From: Nostoc sp. 'Peltigera membranacea cyanobiont' N6
GTDB lineage: Bacteria; Cyanobacteriota; Cyanobacteriia; Cyanobacteriales; Nostocaceae
Direction of reading: 5' to 3'
Assembly (NCBI RefSeq): GCF_002949735.1
Contig: NZ_CP026681.1
Location: forward strand, 3,672,501 to 3,736,500
Length of the DNA: 64,000 nucleotides
Shown: one piece after another, positions 46,054-55,436 of the stretch
Position numbering within the stretch: the first letter of the stretch is position 1
Layout of the letters: every line of letters begins with the position of its first letter
Made by a program: the position numbers and the translations under genes
The notes under the pieces: model-generated
Database searches by the model: none
Told to the model about the DNA's origin: nothing
The model's input: only the letters and a program-made list of their open reading frames with translations

Positions 46054-47337
46054 GTGAGCCTACAAACTCTCGTTGACGAAGCCACCATCCCCCCAGATTC
46101 AGGGTCTGTAACGTCTAATCCCTTTGATACAGATAGCTTTAATCAAGCTGTCATGTCTACCTACGGTCGGTTTCCCTTAGCCCTAGAACGGGGTGCTGGG
46201 TGCCGGGTTTGGGATACACAGGGGCGCGAATATCTAGACTTTGTAGCGGGAATTGCCACTTGTACTTTGGGACACGCCCACCCAGTTATGGTAGAAGCGG
46301 TAACACGCCAAATCCAGAAGCTGCATCATGTCTCTAATTTGTACTATATTCCTGAACAAGGAGAATTGGCAAAATGGCTCGTTGAACATTCTTGTGCCGA
46401 TCGCGTATTTTTCTGCAATTCTGGAGCAGAAGCCAACGAAGCCGCAATAAAACTGGCGCGGAAATATGCCCACACAGTATTAGACATTGAAAAACCAATA
46501 ATTTTAACCGCCAATGCCAGTTTCCACGGGCGGACTTTAGCAACTGTTACCGCTACAGGACAACCAAAATATCAAAAATATTTCGATCCTTTGGTTCCTG
46601 GGTTCCACTACGTAAATTACAACGATATTAACGCTGTGGAAGTGGCGATTAGCGAGTTGGATGAAGGCGATTATCGGGTAGCGGCGATTCTGATTGAGCC
46701 ATTGCAGGGAGAAGGCGGTGTGCGTCCGGGAGATGTTGCCTATTTCAAAAAGCTTCGGCAGATTTGCGACGAAACTGGCGTTTTGTTGATTTTTGATGAA
46801 GTGCAAGTTGGTATGGGGCGCAGTGGCAAATTATGGGCTTACGAACATCTCGGCGTTGAACCGGATATCTTCACCAGTGCCAAAGGGTTAGGTGGCGGTA
46901 TTCCCATCGGTGCGATGATGAGCAAGAAATTCTGCGATGTGTTTCAACCAGGGGAACACGCTAGCACCTTTGGCGGCAATCCATTTGTGTGTGGTGTAGC
47001 ACTCAGTGTTTGCCAGACATTGGAACGGGAAAATATTTTGCAGAATGTGCAAGACAGGGGCGAACAGTTACGAACCGGATTAAGAGCGATCGCAGCTAAA
47101 TATCCTCAGTACATTGGCGAAGTTCGGGGTTGGGGTTTAATCAACGGTTTGGAGTTACGAGCCGATATTCAACTAACCGCAGCCGATATCGTCAATGCTG
47201 CCATCAAGGAGGGCGTATTGCTGGTACCAGCCGGGCCAAAAGTAGTCCGATTTGTGCCACCGCTAATTGTCACAGAGGCAGAAGTAAACACTGCCTTGGA
47301 AGCTGTGGAAAAGGCGATGTCTAACGACAAGCTGTAG
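46054..47337 (+). CDS. argD: Acetylornithine aminotransferase
   Basis: A 427-residue class III PLP-dependent aminotransferase, full length, starting at GTG 46054 behind a strong AGGAGGAG. The PLP lysine is Lys277 in FTSAKGLGGGIPIGAM. The substrate cues FFCNSGAEANEAAIKLARKY and the N-terminal GRFPLALERGAGCRVWD fit ArgD, which makes N-acetylornithine in arginine synthesis, a pathway that also feeds cyanophycin in this group. Single gene; the IS200/IS605 element follows about 90 bp downstream. Confidence 0.93.
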   Translation: MSLQTLVDEATIPPDSGSVTSNPFDTDSFNQAVMSTYGRFPLALERGAGCRVWDTQGREYLDFVAGIATCTLGHAHPVMVEAVTRQIQKLHHVSNLYYIPEQGELAKWLVEHSCADRVFFCNSGAEANEAAIKLARKYAHTVLDIEKPIILTANASFHGRTLATVTATGQPKYQKYFDPLVPGFHYVNYNDINAVEVAISELDEGDYRVAAILIEPLQGEGGVRPGDVAYFKKLRQICDETGVLLIFDEVQVGMGRSGKLWAYEHLGVEPDIFTSAKGLGGGIPIGAMMSKKFCDVFQPGEHASTFGGNPFVCGVALSVCQTLERENILQNVQDRGEQLRTGLRAIAAKYPQYIGEVRGWGLINGLELRADIQLTAADIVNAAIKEGVLLVPAGPKVVRFVPPLIVTEAEVNTALEAVEKAMSNDKL

Positions 47338-47482
47338 GGCATCTACGCAACTTTTACAAAGCGAGGATAAGTATTTGTGTCTATTTCTCGCTTTTTCTTT
47401 GTTTTATCAGGATTCGCGGAAAACCCCATCCGTCTGTACGGTGGGGATTATTGCGGTCTGCGGAGCGCAGCGCAGTAGACAA

Positions 47483-47905
47483 TCATTCTTTTCCGCCTGA
47501 CTGCTCTTTAATGTAATCTTTGACTATTTCCAATGGCGCTCCACCACATGAAACTACACATTTAGAGTCATGCCATAGTTTAACTTTTTCACCCCAGTAA
47601 AACTTACCTATTTCTGATTTGTATTGTTGTCTCAAAATCCTGCTAGAAGCTGATTTAAGTGAAGCCATTAAATCAGAAATATTGTTATCTGGATGTAGGC
47701 TGACAAGCAAATGTACGTGGTCAGGCTCACCATTAAATTCCTCAAGGATGCACTGATTAGCAGTCAATACCCGCACAAAAATAGGCTCCATGTCTGCAAG
47801 CATGGCTTTTGTAAAAACTAACCTACGAAACTTAGTTACAAAAACCATGTGTAGATGAATATCAAAAACTACGTGCGCTCCTTTCCTTAAACTCTTCCTA
47901 GTCAC
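47483..47905 (-). CDS. tnpA: IS200/IS605 transposase TnpA (HUH, Y1)
   Basis: A 140-residue Y1 transposase. The HUH metal motif is HVH at residues 63-65 (in PDHVHLLVSL), and the nucleophilic tyrosine is Y131 in IVKDYIKEQ. The start HVVFDIHLHMVFVTKFRR is typical. It acts as a dimer on single-stranded DNA, recognising the hairpins at the element ends. It appears fully functional. Confidence 0.92.
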   Translation of the reverse strand: MTRKSLRKGAHVVFDIHLHMVFVTKFRRLVFTKAMLADMEPIFVRVLTANQCILEEFNGEPDHVHLLVSLHPDNNISDLMASLKSASSRILRQQYKSEIGKFYWGEKVKLWHDSKCVVSCGGAPLEIVKDYIKEQSGGKE

Positions 47906-47956
47906 TTCGAGTCAACCCTAGAATCTATGGTATAGTACTGAGAGTAACACAAGTAC

Positions 47957-49216
47957 ATGATTCGACTGATGCTATATGGTTGCCAACAAATACTATTAAA
48001 TCCTGATAACGATCTAAAAGTAATCTTAGAGTTTTTGTGTAGTGAAGCAACAAAACTCTCTAATTGTGGAACGTACTATGCCCGCCAACTTTACTTTAAA
48101 ACTGGTCTAATCCCTAGCAAATTTGATTTAAATAATCAGCTATCTAACAATATTCATTTTGCCGCAATGTACTCTCAAGCAGCACAACAATGCTTAATGA
48201 GTGTAGCAGAGTCATTCAAATCATTTGTGGGACTACTCAAAGGGATAAAAAACGGGACTGTAACGCAAAAACCTAAGCTTCCAGGATATCGAGATGGCGG
48301 ATTAAGCTTAGTAACCTATCCGGCTCAAGCCATAAAACTGACTCCACTTGGCTTACGTTTCCCGTTGGGTACCAAAGTAAAGACATGGTTTGGAATAGCC
48401 GAATTTTACTTGCCTATGCCCTCGAATCTCGATCGCAAACAAATTAGAGAGTATCGAATTCTCCCTAGAAATGGTGAATTCTATTTGGAGCTTGTTTACA
48501 AACTTTCCACCATTCAATCTGATGTAGATTTTAACAAAGTCATTGGCATAGACCCAGGACTCAATAACTGGTTAACCTGTGTAAGCAATGTTGGTACATC
48601 TTTGATAGTCGATGGATTGCATCTCAAGAGTTTGAATCAGTGGTATAACAAACGAGTATCTGTCCTTAAAGAGAATCAACCACAAGGTTTTTGGTCTAAG
48701 CAATTAGCTCTCATTACGGAAAAACGAAATAGACAAGTTAGAGATGCTGTCAATAAGGCGGCTCGACTGATATTAAATCACTGCCTTGAAAACAAAATAG
48801 GAACAATCGTTTTTGGGTGGAATGAAGGTCAGCGCCAAAATATAAATCTTGGCAGCAAGACCAATCAAAAGTTTGTTCAAATTCCTACTGCTAGATTGAA
48901 AGATAGAATTGCTCAACTCTGCCAACAGTATGGATTAAGATTTGAAGAAACTGAAGAAAGTTACACAAGTAAGGCGAGCTTTTTAGATTCTGATTTGCTA
49001 CCTACATTCGGCGCAAAACCTGAAGGGTGGCAAGAGTCTGGTAAGCGAGTTAAGCGTGGTTTGTACCGTTCGGCGAATGGTACAAAAATAAATGCTGATG
49101 CTAATGGGGCATCTAACATTCTAAGAAAAGTAGCGGTGAAGCTTGGGCTAGACCTAAGTGGAATCAGTAGGGGTGCATTGATAGCACCTTTGAGAATCCG
49201 TTTCTGGATTGCTTAA
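47957..49216 (+). CDS. tnpB: TnpB-type RNA-guided nuclease lacking the zinc finger
   Basis: A 419-residue TnpB. RuvC residues are present: D199 in VIGIDPGLNNW, a glutamate at 333 or 334 in ETEESYTSKASFLD, and D381 in INADANGASNILRK. The usual CxxC...CxxC zinc ribbon between the last two blocks is absent; that segment is a linker with KPEGWQESGKRVKRGLY instead. TnpB uses an omega RNA derived from the right end to cut DNA and help keep the element. The gene begins 51 bp from tnpA. The frame is intact. Activity without a zinc finger is not established from the sequence. Confidence 0.85.
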   Translation: MIRLMLYGCQQILLNPDNDLKVILEFLCSEATKLSNCGTYYARQLYFKTGLIPSKFDLNNQLSNNIHFAAMYSQAAQQCLMSVAESFKSFVGLLKGIKNGTVTQKPKLPGYRDGGLSLVTYPAQAIKLTPLGLRFPLGTKVKTWFGIAEFYLPMPSNLDRKQIREYRILPRNGEFYLELVYKLSTIQSDVDFNKVIGIDPGLNNWLTCVSNVGTSLIVDGLHLKSLNQWYNKRVSVLKENQPQGFWSKQLALITEKRNRQVRDAVNKAARLILNHCLENKIGTIVFGWNEGQRQNINLGSKTNQKFVQIPTARLKDRIAQLCQQYGLRFEETEESYTSKASFLDSDLLPTFGAKPEGWQESGKRVKRGLYRSANGTKINADANGASNILRKVAVKLGLDLSGISRGALIAPLRIRFWIA

Positions 49217-49243
49217 GAATCCCCATCCGCCTACGCGGTGGGG

Positions 49244-49644
49244 AGTATCAAGAAAACAGAATATCAGAAGTCAGAAGTCAGAATCAATTCTGTACGAATA
49301 GTGAATAGCGCCGTTGATTCAAGACTTGCTAATTTATTCTCGCGTGGGGACTCGCCGTCAGTAATTTACCCTCGTGGACTGCAATACTGGACTCGATGTA
49401 GCTCTTAGTAATTTACATATAGCGATCGCTATGTGTAAAGCTATCATCCCTTATTCGTCGAAAATTTCCTGATACAGGCACTCGTCTAGCTATTTGTAAA
49501 AAAATCGTCGAGCGATATGGCGATCGCATCTAGGCTGAGTCGGAACCGAGCGTAGGAACAGTACTTTATCTTACCCTGAACGCAAATTAAGGTATCTTTA
49601 AATATATGTACTTTACACCTGCCTAATAACTTACTAATAACTGC
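49244..49644. other. Non-coding region after the IS element
   Basis: About 400 bp with no gene. It holds AGAAGTC repeats just outside the IS right end (about 49266-49286) and two GCGATCGC-type sites. No promoter could be assigned with confidence. Confidence 0.4.
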
Positions 49645-50050
49645 ATGATTCATAATCAGGCATTGCGACCCATTGAAGTTTTGCTAGTTGAAAACTCTCC
49701 TAGTGATGCTAATCTAGCCATCACAAGCTTCTTAAATGCCCAAATTGCCAACAACTTGTACTGGGTTGAAGATGGTGAAAGTGCTATGAACTACTTAGGG
49801 GAGCAAGAAGAGTTCGCTAATTTCCCCGTCCAGACTTAATCTTACTCAACCAGAATCCCCCAGGTATGGATGGGCGGGAAGTGTTAACAGAAATCAAATC
49901 AGACCCAAATCTTGAATGCATTCCTGTTGTCATAACTACTACCTCAAATGATGAGCAGATATACTACGTTCTGATAATCTCAGTGCTAATTGCTACGTAA
50001 CAAAGCCTATTGATGTCTAGCAGTTTATTCAGGTTGTGCAGTCGATCTAA
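49645..50050 (+). pseudogene. Response regulator (Rcp1-like) pseudogene
   Basis: The first 64 residues (49645-49839) are a receiver-domain start: PIEVLLVENSPSDANLAI, then YWVEDGESAMNYL. A frameshift near 49830 moves the continuation into another frame, where RPDLILLNQNPPGMDGREVL and IKSDPNLECIPVVITTTSND follow. Another shift near 49965 leads to CYVTKPID and a final stretch ending at TAA 50050. The phosphoacceptor position reads LLNQN in place of LLDLN, so Asp is lost as well. It resembles the small regulators that pair with phytochromes. Dead gene. Confidence 0.75.
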
Positions 50051-50196
50051 AGATTTCTGGCTGATAGCAGTGACACTACCACGAACGGAATGGGGTTGGT
50101 AATTTAAATTGTTGCTTATAACAGCAGAGAAATAAGCCCTGTCTGAACCAATAGCAAATCAGGTGATTATCTAACAACTTGATATAACCCTGTACT

Positions 50197-51387
50197 ATGG
50201 AAAAACCTATAATTCACATTTTATTAGTAGAAGATAGTCCTAGTGATGCCCATCTGCTACGTCGGATATTTTTTCATCCAGATCGAGAACAATGGCAGAT
50301 GTTACATGTTGAACGGCTATCTGAAGCAATATATGCTAGCAGGGAAAACTCCGCGTCCACTGTTGATGATTCTCAGATAGAGAGTCGCAAGCAACGCAGA
50401 TTCGACCTGGTTTTATTAGACCTTAGCCTCCCTGACTCTATTGGACTCGATACCTTGAAAGAATTTCGGGCAGCAGTCCCCGATATCCCAGTTGTGGTAT
50501 TAACAGGGCTTGATGATGAAGATTTAGCAATGCAAGCTTTAGCAGAAGGCGCACAAGACTATCTCGTTAAAGATCAAATAACGATACAACAGTTAGTGCG
50601 TGCCATTCGCTATGCCATTGAAAGGAGCGAAATTCTCAACCAACTCCGGGATAGCGAAGAACGTACCCGTCAGGCACTGGCAAAAGAACAAGAACTCAAC
50701 GAATTAAAATCGAACTTTGTAGCAATGGTCTCCCACGAGTTTCGTACCCCCATGACTACGATTCGGACGGCTGTAGATATCCTTGAATATAACAGTGAAA
50801 AACTAACTGACGATCGCAGAACTAAATACTTCGATCGAATTCAAAATGCTATCAACCAGATGCTCAATCTCTTAGATGAGATCCTATTTTTGAGTAAAAC
50901 TGAAGCAGCTAAACTAGAATACAAACCGACATTTCTGGATTTAGAAAAATTCTGTATTGAACTTACAGATATTCTACAAGTCAATGCAGGTAGTCAGCAC
51001 AGCATTATTTTTACCTTTCAAGGTGAATCCACCCAAGCTCAAATGGATGAAGACCTCCTCAATTGTATCTTCACGAATTTGATTTCCAACGCCATCAAAT
51101 ATTCCCCTCCAAATAGCACTATTTGGTTTGATTTGATTTGCAAAGATGGTCTGGCAACTTTCCAGGTAAGAGATCGGGGAATGGGTATTCCCCTCAAAGA
51201 CCAAATTTGTCTGTTTCAAACCTTTTATCGGGCCAGTAATGTGGGTGTAATTCAAGGAACAGGACTAGGACTCACTATAGTTAAAAAATGTGTGGAGTTA
51301 CATGGTGGTCATGTTCAATTAGAAAGTGAGGAAAATGTTGGCACAACAGTAATTGTGACTCTGCCACTACAATGGCTAGGCGGATAA
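50197..51387 (+). CDS. Response regulator-histidine kinase hybrid
   Basis: A 396-residue protein. A receiver domain (about 1-140) has the acidic pocket in LLVEDSPSD, the phosphoacceptor D75 in LVLLDLSLPDS and the lysine in DYLVKD. A short coiled coil (about 145-172) is followed by a HisKA domain with H180 in MVSHEFRTPMTTIR, and an HATPase domain with N and G boxes (NLISNAIKYS, then DRGMGIP and GTGLGLTIVKK). The kinase lies after the receiver, the arrangement of regulator-first hybrids that take phosphate from another kinase. The decayed regulator just upstream may have been its partner or a paralogue of its receiver. Confidence 0.9.
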   Translation: MEKPIIHILLVEDSPSDAHLLRRIFFHPDREQWQMLHVERLSEAIYASRENSASTVDDSQIESRKQRRFDLVLLDLSLPDSIGLDTLKEFRAAVPDIPVVVLTGLDDEDLAMQALAEGAQDYLVKDQITIQQLVRAIRYAIERSEILNQLRDSEERTRQALAKEQELNELKSNFVAMVSHEFRTPMTTIRTAVDILEYNSEKLTDDRRTKYFDRIQNAINQMLNLLDEILFLSKTEAAKLEYKPTFLDLEKFCIELTDILQVNAGSQHSIIFTFQGESTQAQMDEDLLNCIFTNLISNAIKYSPPNSTIWFDLICKDGLATFQVRDRGMGIPLKDQICLFQTFYRASNVGVIQGTGLGLTIVKKCVELHGGHVQLESEENVGTTVIVTLPLQWLGG

Positions 51388-51491
51388 ACTAAATTTTACT
51401 GATTTAGAGACGAGCAAAAAATAAATCAATAACCGTGTCACTATAGAAAATAGAGCTGCAATATTGAGCAATAGGAAGACTAAAGAACACT

Positions 51492-52451
51492 GTGCAGATA
51501 ACATTCTTAGGGACGAGTTCCGGTGTACCGACGCGATCGCGCAATGTTTCCAGTGTCGCCCTGAGATTACCCCAAAGGGCAGAACTGTGGTTATTCGACT
51601 GTGGTGAAGGCACCCAGCATCAAATTATGCGGAGTGAACTGAAAATCAGTCAACTCTCCCGAATTTTTATCACCCACATGCACGGCGATCACATCTTTGG
51701 CTTGATGGGACTTCTTGCTACTTGCGGCTTGGCTGGCAATGTAGAACGAATTGATATCTATGGGCCACCTGGATTAAATGATTACATTCAATCCGCCTCC
51801 CGTTACTCTTACACACACTTTTCTTACCCTATTAAAGTTCATGCCATCCGTCCAGGGGTAATTTATGAAGACAATGACTTCACCGTTAGCTGCGGTAATT
51901 TGCATCACCGCATTACAGCTTTCGGCTACCGCGTAGCCGAAAAAGACCGGACAGGACGCTTTGATGTGGAAAAAGCCAAAGCGTTGGAAATTCCTTCTGG
52001 CCGCATTTACGGTCAACTCAAACGCGGTGAAACTGTTACCCTTGACGACGGACGGGTAATTGATGGCACTCAATTATGCGGCCCTACAGAAATTGGTCGG
52101 AAAATCGCCTATTGTACAGACACTATTTATTGTGATGGTGCAGTAAAATTAGCTCAAGATGCAGATGTGTTAATTCACGAAGCAACCTTTGCCCATCAAG
52201 ATGCAGACATGGCTTTTCAGCGCTTGCATTCCACAACCACAATGGCAGCGCAAACAGCTTTAGCTGCTGGGGCACATCGACTGATCATGAGCCATTTCAG
52301 TCCCCGCTATGCTCCCGGTAATACTTTAGAATTGAAGGATCTCCTTAAGGAAGCCCGTGCTATTTTTCCCCGTACTGACATGGCTTATGATTTCATGATT
52401 CATGAAGTACCCAGACGACGGGAAGTAGAGTTAACCAAGGTAGGCGTTTGA
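51492..52451 (+). CDS. rnz: Ribonuclease Z
   Basis: A 319-residue metallo-beta-lactamase-fold nuclease that removes 3' trailers of tRNA precursors. It starts at GTG 51492. The metal motif HMHGDH is at residues 62-67; further ligands are in CGNLHHR, in YCTDT and in MSHFSPRY near the end. The FLGTSSGVPTRSRNVSS start is diagnostic. Full length. Downstream lies a long AT-rich foldback (TTTAGATTTTGGATT facing its complement, about 52455-52517) that may end transcription. Confidence 0.95.
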   Translation: MQITFLGTSSGVPTRSRNVSSVALRLPQRAELWLFDCGEGTQHQIMRSELKISQLSRIFITHMHGDHIFGLMGLLATCGLAGNVERIDIYGPPGLNDYIQSASRYSYTHFSYPIKVHAIRPGVIYEDNDFTVSCGNLHHRITAFGYRVAEKDRTGRFDVEKAKALEIPSGRIYGQLKRGETVTLDDGRVIDGTQLCGPTEIGRKIAYCTDTIYCDGAVKLAQDADVLIHEATFAHQDADMAFQRLHSTTTMAAQTALAAGAHRLIMSHFSPRYAPGNTLELKDLLKEARAIFPRTDMAYDFMIHEVPRRREVELTKVGV

Positions 52452-53027
52452 ATTTTGGATTTTAGATTTTGGATTTTGGATTTCCTATTGAACTCTTCTA
52501 ATCTAAAATCTAAAATTAACTACGTTCTACCTTGGAGTTTAGTAATCCAACTCATAACGTCCAGCAAATAGACAGCAGTTGATTTTTGCGAGTAAGTCAA
52601 CTAATTAACCAATAATTTACGGTTAGCTAAGTGTATCAAAAATATATAAATATTATGGGTTAAATGTTTTTCTAAATGTGTTTTTTATATTACAAGTTAT
52701 CAAAATAACTTTAATCTATAGTAGTGGTGTATGTCAGAGAACTTTTTACTTCAATACTTAGGAAAAATAATTAATTTTCCGTCAAGATTTTTCTTTCTTA
52801 AATAAAATATTTATTGAAAATTTATTCTTCCAACACTGATTAAGAATTTATATGCATGAATTGATGAACATGAAAGCGCCAGTTGGCATAATATTGTGCC
52901 AAGTTAGCTTGTCATCCTTGGAAGAATAATTAAGTATGCTATTGCGGCTATAGGTGTAAAAAAAATTTCGCATTTCTCATAAATCTTCCAAATAAATATA
53001 GTGTTTCGATATTAGAGGAGTTTGATA
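52452..53027. other. AT-rich intergenic region
   Basis: About 575 bp without a gene. The first 65 bp form an imperfect foldback of ATTTTGGATTTTAG words. The rest is AT-rich and probably contains the promoter of the chain-length kinase gene; AGGAG at 53016-53020 is its ribosome-binding site. Confidence 0.5.
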
Positions 53028-55241
53028 GTGGCTAAGATTAGTCTGAATCAAGAGCAACAGGTTACAACTTCAGCACAAAGCGCGGTTGACATCAGACAAC
53101 TATCTACTATTTTGCTTCGCCGCCGCTTTCTGATCTTCGGGGTTTCCTGCGTAGTTATGTCAGCGACTAGTCTCTTAGCTGTCATTGCCAAACCTGCTTA
53201 CCAGAGCAATATGCAGATATTGGTGAATTCCAATTTATCTCAAGGGGCACAGTCAAATAATATTCCAGTCGAGGCAGATACTCAGGTTACTAATTCTAAT
53301 TCTCTGGTTGTTGATTCAACTACTCAGATGAAACTCATGCTGAGTTATAAGCTTCTCCAGAAAGCTGTAGATTTACTTCATTCTGATTATCCTGATATTA
53401 CCTTAGCAGATATCAATGGTCAGACAAAACAGAATAAAAAATCACCTCTAGAAGTAACTCCAGAAGAGGGAGGTATAGGAGTTAATCAAGTTTTTAGTCA
53501 AGTATTTAAAGTTTCTTTCCATGATGAAGATCCAGTCAAAGCTCAAAAAATACTTCAAGCTCTACAAAAAGTCTATCAAAGCTACAATAAAGAACAACAA
53601 AAAGAACGCCTGAATCATGGACTGGCTTTTGTAAATACTCGTCTACCTGAGATAAAAAAAGAGGTCAGTAAAGCTGATAAGAATTTAGAACAATTTCGCA
53701 AAAAACATAAATTACTCGATCCCGAAGTCCAAAGTAAAATCCTGTTAGAATCTCTAGCCGATATTCAAAACCAGCTACAAAGCACTCGTGCCAACCTTCA
53801 AGATGCAAACGCTCGCTACGACAACCTAGAACAACAAATAGCGTCTTCATCCCAACAGAATGAACTAATTTCTTCTCGTTTAAATCAGTCAAGCCGCTAT
53901 CAAACATTATTGAGTGAAATTCAAAAAACAGAACTAGCATTGGCTAAAGAGCGACTGCGCTATACAGACGATTATCCATCAGTACAAAAACTAAAGCAGC
54001 AACGCCAAAGTCAATTGTCGCTATTACGACAAGAGGTGAAATCTATTACTACTAGCAGTAAGGGAGAACCCCTTTTAAAAGGGCAAATGGTAGGGGTAGA
54101 TCCAACGTTAATAGACGAGTTTATTTTAGTGCAGACAACTGTTTTAGGACTAACTGCCAATGAAAAAAATCTAGCCGAGTCAGAACAGCGACTCCGTTCC
54201 GATCTAAACAAATATCCAAGCTTAATAGCAGAGTATAATCGTCTCCTCCCAAAAGTAGAAAGTAGTCATAAAACTCTTGAACAACTCCTGCAAGTGCAAC
54301 AGTCTTTAGGACTGAAAATTGCTCAGGAGGGATATAATTGGCAAATTTTGACAGAACCGACTCTAGGGACTTATATGGGGAGCAACAGATTATTACTTTT
54401 GCTTGGGGGAGCGGTAATTGGGCCGATTTTAGGTATCTTAGCAGCTCTGATTTTGGAAAAATTTAATGATGCTATTTATTGTGCGGGAGATTTAAAGAAG
54501 CTGACGAATCTCCGTGTACTGGGATCGGTACCAAAACTACCGTCACATGGTGGGAAAAAGCGGCGGCTGGGAATGCCTTGGAATGGACAGCGCCGAGCAA
54601 ATGACTCTGTAATAGAAGCCACGACTAAATTGCCCGTCCATGAGAACCTGGATATGATCTACCAAAATATTCAGATATTAAAATATCCCTTACCTTTCAA
54701 GTCGTTGATGTTTACTTCAGCACTACCAGGAGAAGGGAAGACAACCTTAGTATTAGGGCTTGTAGCTAGTGCTACTCGGATGCACCGACGGGTATTAGTT
54801 ATTGATGCTAATTTGCACAACCCTAGCTTGCACAAAATCCTAGAATTATCCAACGACTGGGGACTCTCTCTGTTATTAGTTGATGAGACAACTACTCATT
54901 TTCAAGATTACATCCAGCCTATTCATCCTTCAATTGATATTTTGACTGCTGGGCCAGAACCAGAAGACACGGTAAAGTTGCTCAGTTCTCGAAGAATGAA
55001 AGAACTAATAGAGTTGTTTGAGCAAAGTTATGACTTAGTGCTGATAGATGCTCCGTCTATTTTAGGTACAGTTGATGCCAGGATTGTGGCATCTTTTTGC
55101 AATGGGATTGTGATGGTAGAGCGCATGGGTAAAGTAACCCGAAGTGAACTGACTCAAGCTACAGAAATTTTGAGTAATTTGAATTTAATTGGAATCATCG
55201 CTAATGAAGTGAGCAATTCTCAAAAGGTATTGGCATCGTAA
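53028..55241 (+). CDS. Polysaccharide chain-length/tyrosine-autokinase protein (Wzc/CpsD type)
   Basis: A 737-residue inner-membrane protein. GTG 53028 is chosen because GAGGAG lies seven bases before it; a TTG at 53022 is too close. Wzz-type transmembrane segments lie near residues 33-55 and about 450-475, enclosing a long coiled-coil periplasmic part. The C-terminal kinase has the Walker A TSALPGEGKTTL (about 563-574), an A' strand VLVIDANLHNPS, and Walker B DLVLIDAPS (about 669-677). It should control exopolysaccharide export. The usual C-terminal tyrosine cluster is missing (the chain ends VSNSQKVLAS), so autophosphorylation may differ from the Wzc model. Confidence 0.85.
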   Translation: MAKISLNQEQQVTTSAQSAVDIRQLSTILLRRRFLIFGVSCVVMSATSLLAVIAKPAYQSNMQILVNSNLSQGAQSNNIPVEADTQVTNSNSLVVDSTTQMKLMLSYKLLQKAVDLLHSDYPDITLADINGQTKQNKKSPLEVTPEEGGIGVNQVFSQVFKVSFHDEDPVKAQKILQALQKVYQSYNKEQQKERLNHGLAFVNTRLPEIKKEVSKADKNLEQFRKKHKLLDPEVQSKILLESLADIQNQLQSTRANLQDANARYDNLEQQIASSSQQNELISSRLNQSSRYQTLLSEIQKTELALAKERLRYTDDYPSVQKLKQQRQSQLSLLRQEVKSITTSSKGEPLLKGQMVGVDPTLIDEFILVQTTVLGLTANEKNLAESEQRLRSDLNKYPSLIAEYNRLLPKVESSHKTLEQLLQVQQSLGLKIAQEGYNWQILTEPTLGTYMGSNRLLLLLGGAVIGPILGILAALILEKFNDAIYCAGDLKKLTNLRVLGSVPKLPSHGGKKRRLGMPWNGQRRANDSVIEATTKLPVHENLDMIYQNIQILKYPLPFKSLMFTSALPGEGKTTLVLGLVASATRMHRRVLVIDANLHNPSLHKILELSNDWGLSLLLVDETTTHFQDYIQPIHPSIDILTAGPEPEDTVKLLSSRRMKELIELFEQSYDLVLIDAPSILGTVDARIVASFCNGIVMVERMGKVTRSELTQATEILSNLNLIGIIANEVSNSQKVLAS

Positions 55242-55436
55242 GATTGGCGATTGGGGATTGGGAACAGGTAGAGGAGAGGAATTCTCGCCCTGGCTTCTTT
55301 AGCTGATTTATCGCTGACAGGTAAAGCAAAATGCATAATTAGTAGGAGGTGGCAACCTCCTGCGTTGGAGAGGTGTCTCATCTTAAAGTAGTAGACGCAA
55401 AAACCTAGAGCGTCAATTAGATACTAGTGTGATTAG

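Larger units (their letters stand above)
47424..49243. mobile_element. IS200/IS605-type insertion sequence
   Basis: Divergent tnpA (minus) and tnpB (plus) are framed by two matching subterminal hairpins. The left one is at 47424-47446 (CCCCATCCGT-ctg-ACGGTGGGG) and the right one at 49221-49243 (CCCCATCCGC-ctac-GCGGTGGGG). Both are in the same orientation, as expected for TnpA recognition of single-stranded ends. Both genes are intact. The exact cleavage sites lie a few tens of bases outside the hairpins and are not resolved. The region just after tnpB and across the right hairpin is where an omega RNA would be expected. Confidence 0.85.

Noticed and set aside
47801..47960. A tRNA-like TTCGAGTC near the tnpA start
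   Set aside because: No acceptor stem or cloverleaf can be drawn; it is inside the tnpA coding start.
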